Assembly (NCBI GenBank): GCA_021732025.1
Contig: JAKFVU010000041.1
Coordinates: 1 to 49,551, forward strand
Length of the DNA: 49,551 nucleotides
Source: Candidatus Obscuribacterales bacterium
GTDB lineage: Bacteria > Cyanobacteriota > Vampirovibrionia > Obscuribacterales > Obscuribacteraceae
Reading direction: 5' to 3'
Of this stretch, positions 8,769 through 17,423 are shown piece after piece; the stretch's first letter is position 1; each line of letters starts with the position of its first letter. Both the position numbers and the translations under genes were made by a program. The notes beneath the pieces are model-generated. The model saw nothing but the letters and a program-made list of their open reading frames with translations. It had not been told where the DNA came from and did not search any database.

Positions 8769-11222
8769 ATGAAACTGCAAGCTTTCCGCCGTCGGTCGGC
8801 TCAAATCAAGCTGTCTTCCGTAGCGCCTGCCCTGGTAGAGTTCGAGGACCAGCAGAGCTTGAAAACAAACGTGCCTGCTGAAGCTCTACAGGAAAGAACT
8901 GAACCCCTAGTTGAAACAGCCTCTCTTGATACTAGCTTTTTTAAATCGGGCGTCAGCGATGCCCCCTTTTCTGATCAAGCAGAAACGCGCCTGCAAGCCC
9001 GCTTTGAAAGACTCGTCAATGAGATAAGCCAAGACAAATATGAACTGTGGCGTTGGGTTCTTGCCACCAGCCTAGTCACCATAGCTCTGCACATACCGTC
9101 ATGGATAGTCACTTTCTCTGTGATCGCTGCGCTCTCGGCAGCCTGTTGGTTTGCTTACAAACAGCCAGAGGCCTTTGTCAGACAGGGCAGTCGCTGGTGC
9201 CGCATCATCTTTAATTGGGAGACCCTCATTAAAGCGGCCATTGCTTATTTTGCCTCGATCTTATTGGGCTACACCGTCAGCACCCTACCTCATGCACTAG
9301 ACTGGCTGCCGCGCGACAGGCCTCTAATCGATACACATTTTCTGTGGCAAAAGTTAGCAATACTAACGGCCGGGCTTGGCACCACATTTCTCGCCTATAA
9401 GCAATTTGCCCATCGTCTCAGCACCTCCGCACGCCTAAACTTGACTTACAGTCTAGTACTTCTCATGGGCGGCCTAATCTGCATCTTTGTGGCAGGAATT
9501 CCTTTCACTACTTTTGGTATCGCAGACTTGGTCATCAATTGGCTCTGCGCCAGTGTGCGCGATGCTAATATCGACCTGAGCTCTGACTACAGCCAAGCTT
9601 GGGCCCCCTTCAAAATATTTATTGCTTTGCTTCTCTACTATGCATTTTCAAAGCCGATTACATTCATTGCTATGAACTTAGCTATAGAGCTGGAAAACAG
9701 AAACTACAAGAAATACGCCAAGGGAGCTCTACAATCAGCCTCCCAAAGCGTCAACTGCACCAATCTAGACCTAACAATAAAGGCAGCTCACCCGACCATC
9801 AAGCACAGCTTCCAGACTGCCCTCTGGCTTGCAATCTGTTACGGCTTTCTCTATACACTCTTGGCTCACTGCCCTGGTGCTCTCGGCCAGACTCTAACTC
9901 AATTTCTCCAAGAGAGTTTGCAATCGGTCAACGAAAAATCTAGTGTGTTCAGTACTATCGACGTTTCTAGCACTCCTAAATTGCGAGAGTTTTTGGCCAG
10001 CTTTGTCGCTCTGATTGGTGCTGCACCACTAGCAATAATGACGACAGCTTTCCTCCCTCCGACTAAGTCAGGACAGCTCCAGGTAAGGCCTTGGGGCCTT
10101 TTTCGCAAGCGCTTTCAAGCTAGTCTACCCTTTACCAAACCAATTCATCTCTGGCAAGATCTCAAATCGGTATCTATCAAAGGGAAAGTGGATAGCTCTG
10201 CTACCGGCACCGTTGTGCTCAGGTTCGGCGATGGAGAAATATATAAATTTGCGCCCCAGCAAGTCGACCCGAGTCAAATGCAGATTCTGCTTGAAACCAT
10301 AGACGAATGCGCGCCTAACTGCCAAATTGAGCCAGCCGTGTTGCTCTACCGTTCAAACTTGCAGGCACGACTGCAAGCAAGTGCCAAAGAAGAAGAAAAA
10401 CCGACCAGGCTTAGCCAGCGAAAATTCAACGCCACGGTATTCACGCCCTACAATCAAGGAGAGATTGTAGATAACACTCTGAGAATCGTGCGCATGCTTA
10501 GCAGCAAGCCGCTCTCGGCAGTCTATCTAGTGCGAACTGCCGCAGGCCAACTCGCCGTTCTCAAACAATTTTCTCTGGCCGTGCAAAGCGAGAGCTTAGA
10601 GAAGTTAGTGAGCGACTTTGAGCGCGAATGCAAACTACTTGAATCTCTAGATGTAAGCGGCATAAGCAAGGTCTATAAGACATTCAGGGTGGATAATTCG
10701 CAATTTCTGCTGCTTGAATATAAAGTCGGCAAAGACCTCTTTCATCTAGTCAACGAGGGCGAAACTCTGAGCGAAGATTCGCTGTACCAAATTGCCAAAG
10801 ATATTGCCAAACTGATGCTCACGTTGCACAACAATAAACCGGCAATCATCCATCGCGATCTCACCCCTGACAATATAGTTCTTACACCAGAAGGGACAAT
10901 TGCCTTAATAGATTTCGGCTCGGCTCATCAGTTTGCCGAAGGCATCACCGGCACACTGGTAGGCAAACAGGCTTACATCGCCCCCGAGCAGCTGCGCGGC
11001 AAAGCAACCCTACAGAGCGACATCTATAGCTTCGGGTGTTGTCTAAACTATCTCTTCACGGGCAAAGAACCTAAGGCACTGAGCCAGTCAGATCCTGGCA
11101 AAGGCGCCTTCGCCATATCACATAAATTGAACGACCTGATCAAGCGCTGCACCGAATATGATGCTGAGCAGAGGCCAGCATCTTTCGAAGAAATTCTAAC
11201 AAGCCTGGAGGATGCCAACTAA
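8769..11222 (+). CDS. Polytopic membrane Ser/Thr protein kinase
   Basis: About 817 residues from ATG 8769 (a TTG at 8742 is alternative). The N-terminal half holds several hydrophobic segments (WVLATSLVTIALHIPSWIV; IAYFASILLGYTVSTL; LVLLMGGLICIFVAGI; LALFLASFVALIGAAPL-like region near 415-430). A soluble beta-rich linker (WQDLKSVSIKGKV to YKFAPQQVD) precedes a C-terminal kinase domain (about 570-817). The kinase keeps the ATP lysine in LAVLKQF (about K599), catalytic loop HRDLTPDN (from about 695), DFG in LIDFGSAHQF (from about 715) and APEQLRG. The glycine loop is degenerate (RMLSSKPLSAVYLV). The next gene starts within its stop codon (TAATG) and has the same architecture, so the pair is a duplicated, coupled unit. 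Confidence 0.85.
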   Translation: MKLQAFRRRSAQIKLSSVAPALVEFEDQQSLKTNVPAEALQERTEPLVETASLDTSFFKSGVSDAPFSDQAETRLQARFERLVNEISQDKYELWRWVLATSLVTIALHIPSWIVTFSVIAALSAACWFAYKQPEAFVRQGSRWCRIIFNWETLIKAAIAYFASILLGYTVSTLPHALDWLPRDRPLIDTHFLWQKLAILTAGLGTTFLAYKQFAHRLSTSARLNLTYSLVLLMGGLICIFVAGIPFTTFGIADLVINWLCASVRDANIDLSSDYSQAWAPFKIFIALLLYYAFSKPITFIAMNLAIELENRNYKKYAKGALQSASQSVNCTNLDLTIKAAHPTIKHSFQTALWLAICYGFLYTLLAHCPGALGQTLTQFLQESLQSVNEKSSVFSTIDVSSTPKLREFLASFVALIGAAPLAIMTTAFLPPTKSGQLQVRPWGLFRKRFQASLPFTKPIHLWQDLKSVSIKGKVDSSATGTVVLRFGDGEIYKFAPQQVDPSQMQILLETIDECAPNCQIEPAVLLYRSNLQARLQASAKEEEKPTRLSQRKFNATVFTPYNQGEIVDNTLRIVRMLSSKPLSAVYLVRTAAGQLAVLKQFSLAVQSESLEKLVSDFERECKLLESLDVSGISKVYKTFRVDNSQFLLLEYKVGKDLFHLVNEGETLSEDSLYQIAKDIAKLMLTLHNNKPAIIHRDLTPDNIVLTPEGTIALIDFGSAHQFAEGITGTLVGKQAYIAPEQLRGKATLQSDIYSFGCCLNYLFTGKEPKALSQSDPGKGAFAISHKLNDLIKRCTEYDAEQRPASFEEILTSLEDAN

Positions 11223-13570
11223 TGCAACCAGAGCGCGGCGATTACTTTTTACCTAGCAAACTGAAAGATGCAATCAGCATGGTTGGCAATGAAAATTTCC
11301 GTTCACCCCCTTTACCATTGCAAGAAGGAGAACGAGTACAAGAAGAGACAAAAAAAATAAAGGCTTCACTCAAGCATTACAAGCTAGCCGATCGCATCGG
11401 CTCCTCCATCTCTCTATATTGCCAAAGCAAGCTCTACCTCTTAAAGCTAAAGGTAGTAGCAGACTGTTTCAGTACATATAGAAAAGTACTAAAGCCCGGT
11501 CAAACCAATCAGTACGACTACGAGTGGAGTGGGCAGCAGGCCTTTGACAAAGAAAGGCTCAATTTTCAAGACTATCTAATCGATGTTCAGGCTGAAGGTT
11601 ATGGCACCGACGTGCTTTATCGTGCATTACCGGCAGTGCTTCTCTTGTTACTCTTAGCTGTCTCAGCAAAGCTGGCAGTTGCTGCTGTACTTTTCACTCT
11701 GCTTATTTGGTCGTCTTATAAAGTCTGTGACTGCCTTTTGCCTGCGGCTCTCACAAAGAAGTTAGAGCCTACAGTCTTCGGCAAAATATGCCGCAACCCA
11801 GCAGCTCAGCAATGGGCCATAGTTTTAAAGAACATTGCTCCCTTCCTCACAATGGGCCTATATGCCATTCCCCCGATTGCTCTAGTTATGATTGTTGGCC
11901 ATTGGCTAGCCAGGACAACTGGCTTTGAGAAATACCTTGAGACTCGACAACAGCAAGAAAAGAGCAAGAACGCTCTAGTACTTAGACAGAACCTAGATGT
12001 TCAAGATAAGCACGAAGAAGGCTTCATACACTCACGCGCCTTCGCTGTTACTCTCACGACCATATTCGCCAGTGGCTTGCCCGCTTTTATCTCTTATTAT
12101 TTGTATTGCATCGGCGGTGTAGATGCCATCTTTGGCAATCCTTCGCGAGATCCAGAATTCCTCAAAATAATGTTCATTAATCTCTATCTTGGCTCAGTGG
12201 CAAGCTGTCTGTCAGTACTATTTTTCAGAGCCTGGTTTACCTTCCCACTTAATTTTCTCAGTGCTGAATACGATATCGATCTGACTGAAGTAAAAATAGA
12301 AAAGCAGAACGCCAAAGGTTGGTTTTCAGTATGCATGTTTTGGGGCTGGCAAAGCAACCTATTCTCCTCCGAATTATTCTGGAAAGATGTCCGTGACGTG
12401 GATTTTAAGGTCGGCAATAGCTTCCGACTCTATCCGCTACCGCCAATGTTTTTTAGAGAGCAAAGCGCGCTCTATAAAATGCTAAACAGATTGGCTGCGC
12501 TGACTGATGCGATTTCAATGAACAAGGCAAATGGCAATCGCCTCGAGATAAGCGGTAAGCACGGCGACATTATTGAAATCAAATTAGATGAGCTTGATAG
12601 CGAACAGAAGAAAAACGTATTTTTCTACATCCGCAAATACGCACCACAAGCCACCATCTCAGAAAGAGCACAAAAGGCACTGGTTGGCTCGACAGTACTG
12701 CGCGATCCCAAACACACCGAACTTTGGTTTGACCTACTGCTTGATCAGGCCAACAGAGCACATACTGGCTCTAAAAATTCGAATATCAGTCTACGCAACG
12801 GCAAGTACATGTTTTTAAATAAGCTAGCTAGCGGCGGCCAAGCAAGCGTCTACCTGGCAAACGACCACGAGGGTAAATCATTCATTCTCAAAGAGTTTGT
12901 GCTGCCAGAAGGCCGGGTAGAAAACCAGCTTGAATCAATGGTCGAATTTGAAAACGAGAGTCTCATTTTAAGCCGACTCGATCACCCTCAGATTGTCCGT
13001 CTGCACGATCAGTTTATTGAAAACGGCCGAGCTTACCTAGTGATTGAATATGTGGAAGGTAAAACTCTGCGTCAGTTGGTGAGTGATGAGGGTGCTCTAA
13101 AAGAAGAGCAGGTACGTTCGCTAGCCGAGCAGATGGTGGCAATTTTAAGTTATTTAGAAGAGCAAAATCCTCAAGTGGTGCACCGCGATTTCACGCCCGA
13201 TAATCTTATCCTTGAGCCGAATGGTAAATTGAAACTAATTGACTTCAGCATTTCACACTTATACAAAGCAGGTGAGAGTGCCGAGTGCGCCGGCAAACAC
13301 TCTTACACGCCGCCGGAGCAGTATCGCGGCGAAGCCACACCGCAGAGCGATATCTATGCCTTTGGTGCAACCCTAGCTTTTCTTATCACCGGCAAAGACC
13401 CTCAACCAATTGCCAGCAGCCACCCCAAAGAAAGCCACCCTGAAATAAGCCAGCAGCTAGATACATTAATTGCCCGCGCAACAGCAATACCCCTAGGCGA
13501 GCGTTACGAAAACTGCCAATGGATGAAATTGGATTTGGACCTTGCCCCCATTGCGGTGAGCGAAGATTAG
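11222..13570 (+). CDS. Polytopic membrane protein kinase, DFG changed to DFS
   Basis: 782 residues. ATG 11222 overlaps the preceding TAA (TAATG). It is a paralogue of the previous protein: several TM helices (LLLLLLAVSAKLAVAAVL; FLTMGLYAIPPIALVMIVG; AVTLTTIFASGLPAFISYYLY), a beta-rich soluble linker (ELFWKDVRDVDFKV; EISGKHGDIIEIKLDEL), then a kinase domain from about residue 530. Kinase motifs: good glycine loop LASGGQASVYLAN, ATP lysine in FILKEF, HRDFTPDN (from about 654), but the magnesium motif reads DFS (GAC TTC AGC, 674-676) where DFG is expected. The metal-binding Asp is kept, so activity may be retained but tuned. The pair could act as a hetero-oligomer; that is inference. Confidence 0.83.
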   Translation: MQPERGDYFLPSKLKDAISMVGNENFRSPPLPLQEGERVQEETKKIKASLKHYKLADRIGSSISLYCQSKLYLLKLKVVADCFSTYRKVLKPGQTNQYDYEWSGQQAFDKERLNFQDYLIDVQAEGYGTDVLYRALPAVLLLLLLAVSAKLAVAAVLFTLLIWSSYKVCDCLLPAALTKKLEPTVFGKICRNPAAQQWAIVLKNIAPFLTMGLYAIPPIALVMIVGHWLARTTGFEKYLETRQQQEKSKNALVLRQNLDVQDKHEEGFIHSRAFAVTLTTIFASGLPAFISYYLYCIGGVDAIFGNPSRDPEFLKIMFINLYLGSVASCLSVLFFRAWFTFPLNFLSAEYDIDLTEVKIEKQNAKGWFSVCMFWGWQSNLFSSELFWKDVRDVDFKVGNSFRLYPLPPMFFREQSALYKMLNRLAALTDAISMNKANGNRLEISGKHGDIIEIKLDELDSEQKKNVFFYIRKYAPQATISERAQKALVGSTVLRDPKHTELWFDLLLDQANRAHTGSKNSNISLRNGKYMFLNKLASGGQASVYLANDHEGKSFILKEFVLPEGRVENQLESMVEFENESLILSRLDHPQIVRLHDQFIENGRAYLVIEYVEGKTLRQLVSDEGALKEEQVRSLAEQMVAILSYLEEQNPQVVHRDFTPDNLILEPNGKLKLIDFSISHLYKAGESAECAGKHSYTPPEQYRGEATPQSDIYAFGATLAFLITGKDPQPIASSHPKESHPEISQQLDTLIARATAIPLGERYENCQWMKLDLDLAPIAVSED

Positions 13571-13670
13571 AGAATTTAGCGACAAAATTCGCTATCCAAG
13601 TAAATAAAAACGACTAACCGAGCAGAGCTAACCATTCATTGCTAATCGGTGCCATTCGCCGGCGGACAAT

Positions 13671-14900
13671 TTATTGCGACGCTATAACCTTCGCCAATAT
13701 TCCAATTGCCTCATTGATCTCATCATCGCTTACTGTCAGAGGCGGCAAAAGTCGTATGACATTTTCGCCGGCACCAACAAGCAATAGCCCTTCTGCCGCG
13801 CACTTCTGAATAATTGGTTTCACCGGGATATCAAACTCAATACCAAGCATCAGGCCCAGTCCACGAATTGCTTTGATTGATGGGCACTTAGACTTGAGAT
13901 CGACCAGCTCTGCTAATAGCAGCTCACTTTTAGTCTTTACAGACCCTAAAAACTGCTGATCGCGAATGATACTGACGCAGGCCAATGCCGCAGTTGCAGC
14001 CAGCGGATTACCGCCAAAAGTCGAGCCATGGTCACCCGGATTAAATGCGCAGGCAATACTTTCTTTCGCCAGAATAGCCCCGATAGGGAAGCCGCCACCT
14101 AGACCTTTGGCTAACGCTACTACATCTGGGGCAAGGGCAAAATTGTCGCTGGCAAAGAAGCTGCCACTGCGACCGACACCACACTGAATTTCATCAAATA
14201 TCAAAACAATCTTGTGCTCGTCGCAGAGCGCTCTCACTTTCTTGAGAAAACCGATATCGGCCAAATGCACGCCGCCTTCACCTTGGACTGGCTCGACGAT
14301 TATGGCTGCGACCTCAGCTAAGTTATGCGCTAGTATCGAATCAATATTATTGAACTCCACCACACTAACGTCTGGCACCAGTGGGTGGTAGCCTTCTTGG
14401 TACTTAGTTTGCGCCGTGGCTGAAAGGGCACCGTAGGTGCGTCCATGAAAAGAATTGCTCATGGTAAGAATTTTCGTGCAGTTCTCGCCTTTGTTCTTCT
14501 TTGCGTATTTGCGACTGAGCTTGAGAGCACCCTCTATAGCCTCAGCACCGCTGTTGCAAAAGAAGGCGCGGTCAAAAGCACTATTGGCCACAAGCTTCTC
14601 GGCAAGCTCAATAGCCGGCTGGTTGTAATAGAGATTAGAGCAATGACTCAGTTTACTTAGTTGCTGAGTCAACGCTTCTACATAGGCAGGATGACAGTGA
14701 CCAAGGGCATTAACAGCAATGCCTGAGGCAAAATCAAGATAGTCTTTACCGTCAACATCCCTAACATAGCTGCCCTTTCCCTCGGATAGAACCATGGGCT
14801 GGGTGGCATAAGTTTGCATCAGCACTTTCTTGCCGCGCTCCACCCAATCGCTTTGGGTTGAGGTTGACTGGGAAGATTCGGCGCATACACTAATGGTCAT
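13671..14900 (-). CDS. argD: Acetylornithine aminotransferase
   Basis: PLP enzyme converting N-acetylglutamate semialdehyde to N-acetylornithine; 409 residues, normal for the family. The class III aminotransferase signature is present: the Asp that holds the pyridine ring in LIFDEIQCGVGRSG, Schiff-base Lys in VALAKGLGGGFPIGAIL, plus NSFHGRTYGALSAT and HGSTFGGNPLA. The start ATG (14900) overlaps the argB stop by 11 nt, so it is the last gene of the argJBD unit. The strand ends convergent with the kinase gene. Expression should follow the attenuator ahead of argJ. Confidence 0.93.
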   Translation of the reverse strand: MTISVCAESSQSTSTQSDWVERGKKVLMQTYATQPMVLSEGKGSYVRDVDGKDYLDFASGIAVNALGHCHPAYVEALTQQLSKLSHCSNLYYNQPAIELAEKLVANSAFDRAFFCNSGAEAIEGALKLSRKYAKKNKGENCTKILTMSNSFHGRTYGALSATAQTKYQEGYHPLVPDVSVVEFNNIDSILAHNLAEVAAIIVEPVQGEGGVHLADIGFLKKVRALCDEHKIVLIFDEIQCGVGRSGSFFASDNFALAPDVVALAKGLGGGFPIGAILAKESIACAFNPGDHGSTFGGNPLAATAALACVSIIRDQQFLGSVKTKSELLLAELVDLKSKCPSIKAIRGLGLMLGIEFDIPVKPIIQKCAAEGLLLVGAGENVIRLLPPLTVSDDEINEAIGILAKVIASQ

Positions 14901-15786
14901 ATTTATCTCTATCTCCGGTAATAAGTGTGCCTGTCTCTTGCGGCGCTAAAAAGCCACTGACCAGAGCGTTTGGTGCAAAGCTATTAATTATGGCGATGCG
15001 TCTGATGCCATTCTTGATGCCCCTAACGCAACTTTTGATCTTGGGCAGCATGCCACCGCTCACGGTACCATCGTCAATAAGCTCTTGGGCACTGCTTGGC
15101 GTAACGTGACCAATCCTAGACTGTGGCACTTTGAAATCTTTGAGCACACCGGGTACATCAGTCATGAAGATCAGACCATCGGCTTCCAGGCTAGTTGCTA
15201 GAGCCAGTGCGGCATGATCGGCATTGATGTTATAAAACTGACCGCTACTGTCAAGGCCAAGGGGCGAAACAATTGGCGTCCAGCCCGCCCACATCCAGCT
15301 GTCAATGCCTTTAGAGTGAACATCTACTATTTCACCTACCCAGCCAAGATCCGCCGACATTTGTTCGGTTTGAAAAGGTATTGCCGACTTAGAGCAAAAG
15401 CTCAAGGCGCTGATACCTCTTTGCCGAAATTTCTCAGTCAGTTTGTTATTAATATCACTAAATACTTTAACTGCAATAGATAGGGTCTCCTCATCAGTTA
15501 CCCGCAGTCCGTCTATCTTTTTAGTCTCTTTACCGATAGATGCCAAAGCATCGTTGACTGCATTACCACCACCATGGACAACGATGACATGTATGCCGGC
15601 TTTGATCAGGACAACGGCTTCATCGATAAGTGCATCCAGCACCACCTCATTGCCTATAGCATTGCCTCCGAATTTCAAGACGACAACTTCGTAGGCGTTT
15701 TGTTTTAGTGTCTCTTTAGCCAGTGAGATATCAAAGGGCATCGCTGCCACAGATTTTAAATTCATTGAAGCTACCATTGTTGCCAC
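14890..15786 (-). CDS. argB: Acetylglutamate kinase
   Basis: Phosphorylates N-acetylglutamate, usually the feedback-controlled step of the pathway; 298 residues. Amino-acid kinase motifs: VVLKFGGNAIGN near the N-terminus, VHGGGNAVNDAL for substrate, and the C-terminal DGTVSGGMLPKIKSC typical of NAGK. The start is GTG 15786 directly after the argJ stop (TAG at 15789-15787), with AGGA 5 nt upstream. An ATG at 15777 with AGGTGG before it is equally possible. Cotranscribed with argJ and argD. Confidence 0.94.
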   Translation of the reverse strand: MATMVASMNLKSVAAMPFDISLAKETLKQNAYEVVVLKFGGNAIGNEVVLDALIDEAVVLIKAGIHVIVVHGGGNAVNDALASIGKETKKIDGLRVTDEETLSIAVKVFSDINNKLTEKFRQRGISALSFCSKSAIPFQTEQMSADLGWVGEIVDVHSKGIDSWMWAGWTPIVSPLGLDSSGQFYNINADHAALALATSLEADGLIFMTDVPGVLKDFKVPQSRIGHVTPSSAQELIDDGTVSGGMLPKIKSCVRGIKNGIRRIAIINSFAPNALVSGFLAPQETGTLITGDRDKYDH

Positions 15787-17148
15787 CTATGTCCTGTAAG
15801 AGCCGTTGATACGCACATATTCATAACTGAGGTCACAGCCCCAGGCGGTTGCTTCACTGAAGCCCTCTTTCATGTCAATGTGGATAGTGATGTTTTTCTC
15901 TGCCAATACAGCTTTACCGAGAATCTCGTTAACGACGGCAGGTTCGCCTTCGTGCATAAGCTCTAGCCGTCCTGCGGCACTTTCTATGGCAATTGAGACA
16001 GTTTCTGGTTTGAACTTAACGCCACTGTAGCCCATAGCACAGATGATCCTGCCCCAATTGGCGTCTTCACCAAAGAAGGCTGTTTTTACCAAGCTGGAAG
16101 AAACAATGGAGCGACCCAACTTACGGGCCTCTTCAATGCTGTCTGCGTGCTTGACTTGAACCTCGAGAAACTTGGTGGCGCCTTCGCCATCTTGCACTAT
16201 TGCTTTGGCAAGGTCGGTGTTGATAGTCTTGAGCGCCTGACAGAAGGTGAAATAGTCTTTGCCGACGCTGTCAATTAGTGTGTTTCCGGCCTTACCGTTG
16301 GCTAGGATAGCAACCATGTCATTGGTGCTGGTATCACCATCAACGCTAATCATGTTGTAGGTTTCAGCAGTACTTTCTTTCAGAGCTTTGTTTAAAAGTG
16401 CTGGAGAAATATTTAGATCAGTAGTGAGAAAACTAAGCATGGTAGCCATATTTGGGTGAATCATGCCGCTACCCTTGGCCATGGCACCGATAGTGACTTT
16501 CTTACCATCGACTTCAAATTCTAGCGAAGTTTGCTTGACGTAGGTGTCGGTGGTCATAATCGCCTGCGCAGCGCTCAAACCGGCTGCAGGCGATGGGTCC
16601 AACTGCTCACAGGTACTCACTATGCCTTGCTTGATCAGTTGAATTGGCAGTTGCACGCCAATCACTCCGGTAGAAGCGATGATGATTTCCTCTTTGCTTA
16701 CGCCCATGCTTTCAGCATAGGTAGCGGCCATAACTTCAGCATTGACCATGCCTAGCTCGCCAGTGCAGGCATTGGCATTACCACTGTTAACCACAATGCC
16801 ACGCACAGTCTTACCGCCCGCAACCACCTTTTCATTCCAAAGAATCGGTGCAGCTCTCATGACATTGGTAGTAAAAGCCGCTGCCAGATGGGCCGGAACT
16901 TCACTCCAAATCAAAGAGAGATCTTTGCGTTTGCGCTTGACGCCGATGTGAGCGCCAGCTGCCATAAAGCCCTGGGGGCTAGTGACACCGCCAGTGAAGC
17001 CGTCTACATCTACGGCTGGGCTGACTTTTGTCTTCTGGGCAGTAGTAACAACGGCCGCTGCTAATGCTTCACCAGCTATAGCTTCAGCAGCTATGGCTGC
17101 TGAATTGGCTGAATTGCGGGTTGATTGGAGTCTAGCTATTGAGTTCAA
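15787..17148 (-). CDS. argJ: Bifunctional ornithine acetyltransferase / N-acetylglutamate synthase
   Basis: Recycles the acetyl group from N-acetylornithine to glutamate. The self-cleavage site is visible as MATML (cleavage before Thr, the nucleophile of the beta chain), with GMIHPNMATMLSF and SVDGDTSTNDM around the active site and the ArgJ C-terminus WGCDLSYEYVRINGSY. The frame is open from an ATG at 17217, but that ATG lies inside the intrinsic terminator (17188-17224), so it cannot be the start of the productive message. I choose TTG 17148, preceded by AGGGAAG with good spacing, giving about 453 residues. The first 45 residues are Ala-rich and poorly conserved in appearance. An argJ of this type makes the pathway cyclic and argA/argE dispensable. 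Confidence 0.93.
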   Translation of the reverse strand: MNSIARLQSTRNSANSAAIAAEAIAGEALAAAVVTTAQKTKVSPAVDVDGFTGGVTSPQGFMAAGAHIGVKRKRKDLSLIWSEVPAHLAAAFTTNVMRAAPILWNEKVVAGGKTVRGIVVNSGNANACTGELGMVNAEVMAATYAESMGVSKEEIIIASTGVIGVQLPIQLIKQGIVSTCEQLDPSPAAGLSAAQAIMTTDTYVKQTSLEFEVDGKKVTIGAMAKGSGMIHPNMATMLSFLTTDLNISPALLNKALKESTAETYNMISVDGDTSTNDMVAILANGKAGNTLIDSVGKDYFTFCQALKTINTDLAKAIVQDGEGATKFLEVQVKHADSIEEARKLGRSIVSSSLVKTAFFGEDANWGRIICAMGYSGVKFKPETVSIAIESAAGRLELMHEGEPAVVNEILGKAVLAEKNITIHIDMKEGFSEATAWGCDLSYEYVRINGSYRT

Positions 17149-17187
17149 TTTTGTCTTCCCTTTTCGTGTATCTATGGGCGAATGCGT

Positions 17188-17224
17188 AAAAAAAATCCCT
17201 GAATGCTTGCCTTGCACTCAGGGA
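17188..17224 (-). terminator. Intrinsic terminator (attenuator) before argJ
   Basis: On the minus strand TCCCTGAGTGC and GCATTCAGGGA (17224-17214 with 17206-17196) form an 11-bp stem with one G-U and a 7-nt loop, followed at once by eight Ts (17195-17188). It lies between the Arg-rich leader peptide and the argJ start, where only conditional termination makes sense. Confidence 0.9.
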
Positions 17225-17273
17225 TAAAAAATTTAGTTGTTGATCAAATCAACACAACCAAACTAAACCCGAG
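17217..17273 (-). promoter_or_regulatory. Antiterminator fold of the argJ leader
   Basis: CTCGGG (17273-17268), inside the leader peptide just after its last Arg codon, pairs with CCTGAG of the terminator 5' arm (17222-17217; one G-U). The next block TTTAGTT (17267-17261) pairs perfectly with AACTAAA (17238-17232), and GTTGAT/ATCAAC (17253-17248 with 17244-17239) closes an inner hairpin. This fold of about 19 bp with bulges excludes the terminator. A ribosome that finishes the leader peptide (stop at 17251-17249) would sit on it and let the terminator form. Confidence 0.75.
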
Positions 17274-17350
17274 CGCGCTAAACGGCGTCGCGAGCTTCTT
17301 CGGCTGTCTGTGTGGTTATTGGTGTGGTGGGTTGCGCCAGAAGCGAACAT
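17249..17350 (-). CDS. Arginine-rich leader peptide of argJ (33 aa)
   Basis: A short frame ATG 17350 to TGA 17249. Residues 16-26 read SRRSSRRRLAR, so six of ten residues from 17 to 26 are Arg, encoded by CGA, AGA, CGA, CGC, CGT and CGC. A GAGG Shine-Dalgarno lies 9 nt before the ATG (17363-17360). The peptide sits between its own promoter and the terminator before argJ. Such control peptides work by sensing charged tRNA: when Arg-tRNA is short the ribosome stalls in the Arg cluster and leaves the antiterminator segment free. The whole design is repeated before argC. The peptide itself is probably non-functional. Confidence 0.82.
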   Translation of the reverse strand: MFASGATHHTNNHTDSRRSSRRRLARSGLVWLC

Positions 17351-17377
17351 TGAAAATTGCCTCACTAACTTTTGGAC

Positions 17378-17406
17378 AGGTTACGATCGTTTCGCGTCGA
17401 TGTCAA
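17378..17406 (-). promoter_or_regulatory. argJ leader promoter
   Basis: Perfect TTGACA (17406-17401), a 17-nt spacer and TAACCT (17383-17378, three of six matches). It starts only 18 nt after the argC stop, so argJBD can be transcribed separately from argC. The argC promoter has the same -35 and the same spacer length. Confidence 0.65.
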
Positions 17407-17423
17407 CGATTTCTAAAAAAACA

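Noticed and set aside
17188..17224. Simple end of transcription between argC and argJ
   Set aside because: The terminator lies after a new promoter and leader ORF and immediately before argJ, and its 5' arm has an upstream competitor. A conditional terminator fits better.
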